DNA from: Chelonoidis abingdonii
Taxonomy: Eukaryota > Chordata > Testudines > Testudinidae
Assembly: GCF_003597395.2 (NCBI RefSeq)
Contig: NC_133773.1
Span: 69,872,841 to 69,936,840 of the forward strand
DNA length: 64,000 bases
Direction: 5' to 3'
In this document: positions 58,741 to 64,000 of the stretch, piece by piece
Layout: each line of letters begins with the position of its first letter
Numbering within the stretch: the first letter of the stretch is position 1
Made by a program: the position numbers and the translations under genes
The notes under the pieces: model-generated
What the model was told of the DNA's origin: nothing
The model's database searches: none
The model's input: only the letters and a program-made list of their open reading frames with translations

Positions 58741-59445
58741 GGGGACACTGACCTAGACCTCTGAAGCACGCGATCATTGTTGAATTTAAATGCGACTTAA
58801 TTGTATGAAGAATTGGTAACGTGTCTCATGTTCGCCACATATGCAAATGCGATGTGGCCATGTACAGTTTAACTCCTACCAACAAACTTGTTGACTATTA
58901 TCTTGTGTTATGTGCCACTGTTTCTACTGACAATTCCTGTAACAGCCATCCAGAGAATGGATTTCTCTAAACTAGAGCTCTTTAAACAACTGATCTGCTC
59001 GAATGGTCCGGAACCTTGAACTGTCTCTCGCTATTTGCAGCACATCAAGACATCACTTTGTCGTCTTGTCAAACGATGACATTATTCGGAATTGCGCCAA
59101 CAAAGCCAGAATATTGCTTTTATATAAAAACAAATCCTTGTTTCAAGATTCTTCACGTGAAATTTCCAATAACAATGTTGACAATTAAAAAAAATATATA
59201 ACTTGGCATTCCAATTCTGTCAACTCAGAATTTTTTCTATAGTGCTACGCTTTAAGTGCTAGTCCATCAGCATTACAGTGTGCTTCATTAAGTTAAACTG
59301 GTTTTAATAACATGCATGTGGCAAGTTTTCCAGTAGTGTAAGCTTATGTTTGTATTGCTAAGAGCAAGACAGGCACAGGGGCACCAGTTTAATAATCCCA
59401 CCTAGGGCACCATAAATCCTAAGGATGGCCCTGCCTTCCATCACC
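58741..59445. other. Possible continuation of the CpG-rich insert
   Basis: 58741-59170 keeps scattered CpGs (AAGCACGCGATCATTGTTGA, TGCTCGAATGGTCCGGAACC) and ends in an A-rich stretch near 59190 (TTAAAAAAAATATATAAC), as a retrocopy or retroelement might. No coding identity. 59380-59430 is a small repeat fragment (GCACCATAAATCC...ATGGCCCTG). Confidence 0.3.
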
Positions 59446-59452
59446 ACACTTA

Positions 59453-59732
59453 GGCTTGGTCTATATTACTGACTTAGTCAGTATAACTAAGTTGCTCAGA
59501 GGTGTGAAAAATCATATGATACCAAACTACTCTCCCAGTGTAGACAATGCTATCTTTATGGGAAGGCTTCTCCCGTTGACATAGCCACTGACTCTTGGGG
59601 AGGTGGAGAATCTTCACCAATGTGAGAAGCTCTCCTGCTGGAGTAGGTAGCGTCTTCACTAAGCGCTACAGCAGTGCAGCTGCACTAGTACAGCTGTGCC
59701 ACAGCAGCACTGTTGTAAGTGTAGATAAGCCT
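59453..59732. mobile_element. Harbinger-like MITE
   Basis: GGCTTGGTCTATATTAC and GTAAGTGTAGATAAGCCT are imperfect inverted ends, flanked by TTA (59450-59452 and 59733-59735). Interior words CCAGTGTAGACAATGC and AGCTGTGCCACAGCAG tie it to 32856-33137. Confidence 0.65.
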
Positions 59733-59739
59733 TTAGTGG

Positions 59740-62050
59740 GGGATGTGGCCACAGCATAGAGGCATGGCCATGGGAAACCTCATACTATTGTGTGGCTATG
59801 GCATGAGATTACCTGAGTTTGGTTCTGGTGCAGACCATACAGTGGAGATTTGTCTGCAATACAGTTATCCCATCAGACAGGTGAAATGTATTTTTATTTG
59901 TAGTAAAAGAGTGAAGTCCTTACAAAATTGAAATTATTTCACCACCTTTTAAATTCACTTTAAAATGTTAACATAATCAAATAAATGTGTGTCTGCCTGT
60001 CTATATGCTGCTGCCCATTGCAGGTGCTCAAGACAGTACACCAAATTCTCCTCTCCGTTACACCCGTGCAATCCCATTGGGGCTCTGTCCTGCTCCCAAT
60101 AAAGTTAATGAAAACTCTGTCATTGATTTTAATGGAAGCAGAATATGACCCTGGAGAATCTGACCTACTGATTGGCTGCCTTAAGTACAGAGCAAACTTC
60201 ACTCTTTGTATAACTTTACTGAAAATCAATAGAGTTATTCTGGGGTGAATGTGACCCACAGTGCTGCTGCTTGTCAGTTCCAAATTCTTCTCTTATCTCC
60301 TTTGAAACCAGTTGTCCTGTGGTTTGTGAATTTGTAAATACATTAATTAACACTGCAGAAGGAAAATCTCACCTCAAACTAGAATATTTTATTATCCACA
60401 ACTAAGGGCCTGATCTACTGGAGATTTTGCCATTAATTCATTTGATGTCAAATTAATCCCCATTACTGGTGTATATGAAACAATTAATTAAAATGAAAAT
60501 AACTTATCTGAATAAGGAAGAGGGGATAGTAGTAGTAATTATTTTGCTGGGGAGCTTTCATGTAGAACACAGATGCAAATTGATTTAAAATACTTGTGTT
60601 ACTATTAACACAGCACACTTACCCTTTCACCACAGGGAGCGGAATAAAAAGGAGACATTGGAATGAGGTTGAGCATAGAGGAACTGTTCTAAATCAGAGC
60701 CAAGGTACATCACTAGGAACACTGCTATTATCTGGAAGTCTGACTTCCTGTCTGTTTCCTTGTAGATGTCAATGAATGGCAGAAGAAAGGGAACACATTC
60801 CTGCTTGGTTGGCACGTTTGCTAAATTACTCCTTTTTAGCTGCATTCTGACAGTTGTGCTCCATACAGTGCCTTGGGACAAATCCCGCAGCTCCCCATAG
60901 GTCTGGAGAGTACTGAGTGCAGGCTTCACTTTCTGGGAAAGCAGGACTCACCCTGCAGTGGGAAAGGCAACTTCCTCCTTCACACTGCAGGGCTGTGAGG
61001 CCTCATATGTCTCCTTATACACACTTGTATGTGTTTTTGTGGGAGGGGTTCAGGATGCAGTGAGAGGGTGTAATGTGCAATTAATACAAATCCACCACTT
61101 ATTTCCTCTGGAGTAAAAGTAGTTCTTGTTTTAATTCTCACTGTACATTTTTTCCTACTTGCAAGGAACTGTGTTTTTATATTAGAAATATTGCTCTAGT
61201 GCTATGAAAAATAGCATGGAATGTTTTGATGACAGATACACTGAATACATTAAAAAAATCTTTGCTTTAAAATAGAAAATTAAATTGCTGTTTTGATTGT
61301 TTTATTATAACTAGTATGTATACTGATTTTTAATTGTAGATACATTATAGATTATAAAAATTGTATGCACTGTAATGTAGTGTTGTGAAACAGGTAAATA
61401 AGAGGCCCAATATTAGTAAGTATTGATGCTATATACTTCTTTTTTTTCCCCTAGTGCCTTGTGCATAGGGTCCCCCCACCCATTCTCTGTCCTTTTATTA
61501 TCTCTGTCTAGCACTCTTTTCCTAATATGTATGAGGAAACAGATAAAACATTAGTGGCAAATAAATCTCAGCTACACATCAAGAAAAGCAACAGAGATAA
61601 ACATTCAGTTCAAGGGACACTGTCAACTTAAATATTTTGAATTTGACTATACTGCAAAAGAGACTTGAGAAATGTGCCCCACTGAGTCAGGAAAATGTAG
61701 ATTCCTCTCACAGAGTTTCCCCACTAACTTTCCTCTCTAGTGGGAGCAATTTGGGGCCTAGCTGAGTTCTTAAATAAGTTTTCCTGACCCAGTGGATTGT
61801 AGAGATGCAAAGAGAAAGGAACTCCTGCTTCACTGGAGGCAGGAGATCTGTGGTTGACTTACGTCTTTGCTGATGCTTTATCCCTTGAAGGAGACCTGAG
61901 TCAGGTGTACATTACAAGGATACTCCCACAGATGTAAGTCCCCCACAACAATGACTTCATAACTCCCCCTCCATGAGAGGCATTGCATTTAAGTGATTTG
62001 GGTCGATGTAGTTAGGGTGATGCATGTCGTTTCATACATCACCCGTTAGA
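59740..62050. other. Intron 1, no gene recognised
   Basis: 60020-60265 is a diverged palindromic-motif repeat (CACCAAATTCTCCTCTCCGT ... AATAGAGTTATTCTGGGG). 61960-62035 (TGGGTCGATGTAGTTAGGGT) looks like a Harbinger-like MITE end. The rest is AT-rich without exon-like blocks. Confidence 0.45.
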
Positions 62051-62380
62051 ACCATGCGGAGCTCACAACTGTGGGTTCCATGCAAAGCCAACAGCCAGGG
62101 CTGTCAGTGCCCCGCAGAGGGGCTCCACATGGAGCCCATAACCCGGGCTGTCAGCAGCAGATTTCATACAGTTAGGCAACCCTTCTAGTTCTCTTTCCCT
62201 GCTTTCCTTGCTGGCCCCTGGCCAAGGTGGAGCATGGCACTGGGGGAGGAGGAGATGGCAGTTGCTGTGCATTGCCAGCAGGAAGATGAAGCAATTGGAG
62301 AGTGGGATGAAATGGGGAGTACAGGGTCAGAATGGGGGAGGCTCCGCAATGGCCCCTTCCAATCTGTTTCCACTGCCCTC
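62050..62380. repeat. Dispersed GC-rich repeat
   Basis: Internal repetition of CCAGGGCTGTCAGTGCC and CCCGGGCTGTCAGC, then a GGGGGAGGAGGAGATGG run. The overlapping frames on both strands here (62063-62471) are by-products. Confidence 0.35.
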
Positions 62381-62440
62381 TCCTCCCAAAATACCCATTC
62401 TCGATGTTATCTATTTGGTTGTCGTGGTAATAGAATCTTG

Positions 62441-62604
62441 TGTTGCTATGGCAACTGAGTTACATTATTAGGGGATAGCCCAGCCAGTTTTGGCTGGTTT
62501 TTGGTTAGTTCAGTGTGTGGCAATAAATGGCTGCTTTCAAGGTTTACAGCTCTTTGTGTCTCCAGTGATTTCTTCCTAAAACTATTGTCCCCAAAGATAT
62601 AACA
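62441..62604 (+). repeat. Candidate 5' LTR of a Ty3/Gypsy element
   Basis: Begins TGTTGCTATGGCAAC and ends AACA (TG...CA boundaries), contains AATAAA at 62522-62527, and is followed 3 bp later by TGGTGACGAGGATGGG, a likely primer-binding-site start. The boundaries are inferred because the 3' LTR lies outside the window. Confidence 0.45.
62442..62455. promoter_or_regulatory. RFX X-box-like palindrome in the LTR
   Basis: GTTGCTATGGCAAC is a near-perfect inverted repeat (GTTGC-TATG-GCAAC) and matches the known consensus for RFX transcription-factor binding. It sits at the very start of the candidate LTR, the place for an enhancer. Binding is not shown. Confidence 0.4.
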
Positions 62605-62699
62605 ATGTGGTGACGAGGATGGGATGTCTGTGCTGTCCCAGCAACAGAAGGGAGTAGAAGTTAAGGTAGAAAAAAAACCCTTTTTGCTGCTGGAAAGGG

Positions 62700-62898
62700 G
62701 TGAGAACTGACTTGTTTTCACTCACTGTGCAAACTGAAACTAAAATCGTGGCTACACTTACAAGGCCACTGGGAACTTTGGAGGAGACTATAGTGCAATG
62801 GCATGTATATATTGAGCGTTTTGAGATTTTTGTTATTGCAAATGACATTACAGAAGAGAAAAATGTGCCAATATTCTTAAGTGTTGTAGGGGCTAGGA
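62700..62898 (+). pseudogene. Gypsy gag, 5' part
   Basis: The frame contains WHVYIERFEIFVIANDITEE followed by KNVPIFLSVVGA, the typical start of a Gypsy Gag capsid-like region (an aromatic 'fe.f..an.i..e.k...fl...g' pattern). It is cut at 62898 by the hAT MITE. The true start lies upstream of 62700 and is unclear. Confidence 0.7.
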
Positions 62899-63206
62899 CA
62901 GGTAGGCAACCTATGGCACACGTGCCGAAGGTGGCACATGAGCTGATTGTCAGGGCACTCACACTGCCTGGGTCCTGGCCACCAGTTCGGGGGGATCTGC
63001 ATTTTAATTTAATTTTAAATAAAACTTCTTAAATATTTTAAAAACCTTATTTACTTTACATACAACAATAGTTTAGTTATATATTACAAACTTATAGAAA
63101 GAGACCTTCTAAAAACGTTAAAATATATTACTGGCATGCGAAACCTTAAATTAGAGTCAATAAACGAAGATTCGGCACACCACTTCTGAAAGGTTGCTGA
63201 CCCCTG
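62899..63206 (+). mobile_element. hAT-like MITE (308 bp), copy 2, inserted in gag
   Basis: Starts CAGGTAGGCAACCTATGG and ends AAAGGTTGCTGACCCCTG. GGCTAGGA is repeated exactly at 62891-62898 and 63207-63214. It is nearly collinear with copy 1 at 20967-21277. The insert plus one duplication is 316 bp, which explains the one-base phase offset between the two gag halves. Confidence 0.93.
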
Positions 63207-63222
63207 GGCTAGGACCTACTCC

Positions 63223-63744
63223 ATGCTACACAGCTTACTACACCCAGTTAAGCCAGAGACTAAATCTTACAGTGACATTGTGGAAATCTCAGGGTCCCAT
63301 TTTTCTCCAAAACCATTGGTAATTGCTGAAAGATATAGGTTCCACAAAAGAGACCAGAAAGAAGACAAAACAGTTGTACAATTTGTAGCAAATTTGAGAA
63401 AGCTTGCAGAACATGATGAATTTAAAGAGACACTAAATGATGCCCTATGTGACAGGTTAGTGTGTGGCCTGCACAGTGAAGCTATATGGAAGTGCCTATT
63501 GACAGAGGTTCAGTTTGCCTTACAGAAGGCTGCTTACACTACGATCTCCATGGAACTGGCTACAAAGGAGGCACAATACATCGGCACATCCCCTAGGGTG
63601 CATAAAGTGTCACAGGAACCTACCCACAAAACTATGGGGAGTCAGGAATGTTACCACTATGGTAATCTGGGTCATCATGCATCAGAATGCTGGTGTAAGG
63701 ACCTGGTGTATCAACACTGGGGCAAAAAGGGATGCATTGAGTGA
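63223..63744 (+). pseudogene. Gypsy gag, 3' part with decayed zinc knuckle
   Basis: A 173-codon frame with AERYRFHKRDQKEDKTVVQF followed by VANLRKLAEH and LCDRLVCGL, characteristic of Ty3/Gypsy capsid, then a nucleocapsid-like end. The zinc knuckle reads CYHYGNLGHHASEC; the second Cys of CX2CX4HX4C is Tyr. A second knuckle (QHWGKKGCIE) has lost its Cys and His ligands. A TGA directly after GCIE may be a CpG-decay stop. The copy is therefore not functional. Confidence 0.85.
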
Positions 63745-64000
63745 GTGTGCCTGTAAACAAAAGAAAAAGAGGCCTGTGGTCTAGCCGACCAAAAAGGGAA
63801 CGCTGCATACCCTAGAGCAGGCCCAGGATGACCAAGGAGACACCTCATCACAAGAAGAAGAGCCACTCCACGTTTTGTCTTTGGCAGTGTGCTCACATCA
63901 ATACTGTGTAACCCCGTTATTGGACGGCAAACCTATACGCATGGAACTGGACACCGGTGCAGCTATCTCACTGGTTTCTGAGACTGTGTATAAAGAAAAG

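Larger units (their letters stand above)
44646..64000 (+). other. TLL1: TLL1 intron 1 (5' part, continues beyond window)
   Basis: No sequence resembling the next TLL1 coding exon was found after the donor, so the rest of the window is inferred to be intron. It holds hAT and Harbinger-like MITEs, SINE and CR1 remnants, an unexplained CpG-rich block and the 5' end of a Ty3/Gypsy element. Transposons are listed separately. Long first introns are usual for this gene family. Confidence 0.75.
62605..64000 (+). mobile_element. Ty3/Gypsy retrotransposon, gag and start of pol (cut by window edge)
   Basis: After the LTR the order is a gag-like frame to 62898, a MITE insertion, more gag to 63744, and an aspartic-protease start at 63908-64000 holding LDTGAAISLV (DTG active-site motif at 63950-63958). 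The protease frame is +1 relative to gag, by programmed shift or decay. Reverse transcriptase, RNase H and integrase, if present, lie beyond the right edge. The element is sense to TLL1. Confidence 0.85.

Noticed and set aside
62582..62962. 126-codon minus frame
   Set aside because: It is an antisense shadow of Gypsy gag that reads into the inserted MITE.

Overview
The window reads as vertebrate nuclear DNA, most likely from a turtle. The support is: one spliced gene with a long first intron; AT-rich, gene-poor sequence; many CR1 LINE fragments; a Penelope-like retroelement remnant; a Ty3/Gypsy element; and short inverted-repeat DNA transposons of types I associate with turtle genomes. The species call is an inference. 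There are no bacterial or phage genes, operons, CRISPR arrays, tRNA genes or rRNA genes that I can see.

The one confidently named gene is TLL1 (tolloid-like 1). Its first coding exon is at 44489-44645 on the + strand: signal peptide, start of the propeptide, then a perfect GTAAGT donor. A leader and promoter region rich in pyrimidine tracts and local CpG lies at about 42840-44488. Everything before it is intergenic or upstream of TLL1. Everything from 44646 to the right edge is TLL1 intron 1, because no second exon was recognised. A possible terminal exon of another, unidentified gene lies at 28202-28403 (+).

Layout. 1-545: decayed Penelope-like element whose tail recurs inverted at 42.23-42.50 kb. 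3.2-4.0 kb: a ~240-bp unit repeated in tandem. 5.56-5.68 kb: a short hAT-like MITE with 8-bp target duplications. 8.9-10.4 kb: old SINE/L2-like debris and microsatellites. 13.6-14.8 kb: a CR1 tail inside another repeat. 16.2-18.5 kb: an inverted-repeat transposon, CR1 tails and a long hairpin. 19.3-20.4 kb: degraded CR1 reverse transcriptase. 20.97-21.28 kb: hAT MITE. 24.6-24.9 kb: hairpin with a G-rich loop. 35-38.2 kb: dense repeat cluster, with a CR1 inside a hAT MITE. 42.8-44.65 kb: TLL1 5' end. 50.98-51.88 kb: a Harbinger-like MITE carrying a minisatellite. 55.4-57.5 kb: CR1 remnants and stacked MITEs. 57.5-59.2 kb: unexplained CpG-rich block. 62.4-64.0 kb: 5' end of a Ty3/Gypsy element whose gag is split by a hAT MITE; it runs off the window.

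The genes do not form a pathway. The main story is one developmental protease gene embedded in layered transposon insertions whose order can be read from target-site duplications. I found no clear new biological system. The best leads are the orphan exon at 28.2 kb, the CpG-rich block at 58.1-58.7 kb and the X-box-like palindrome in the Gypsy LTR.
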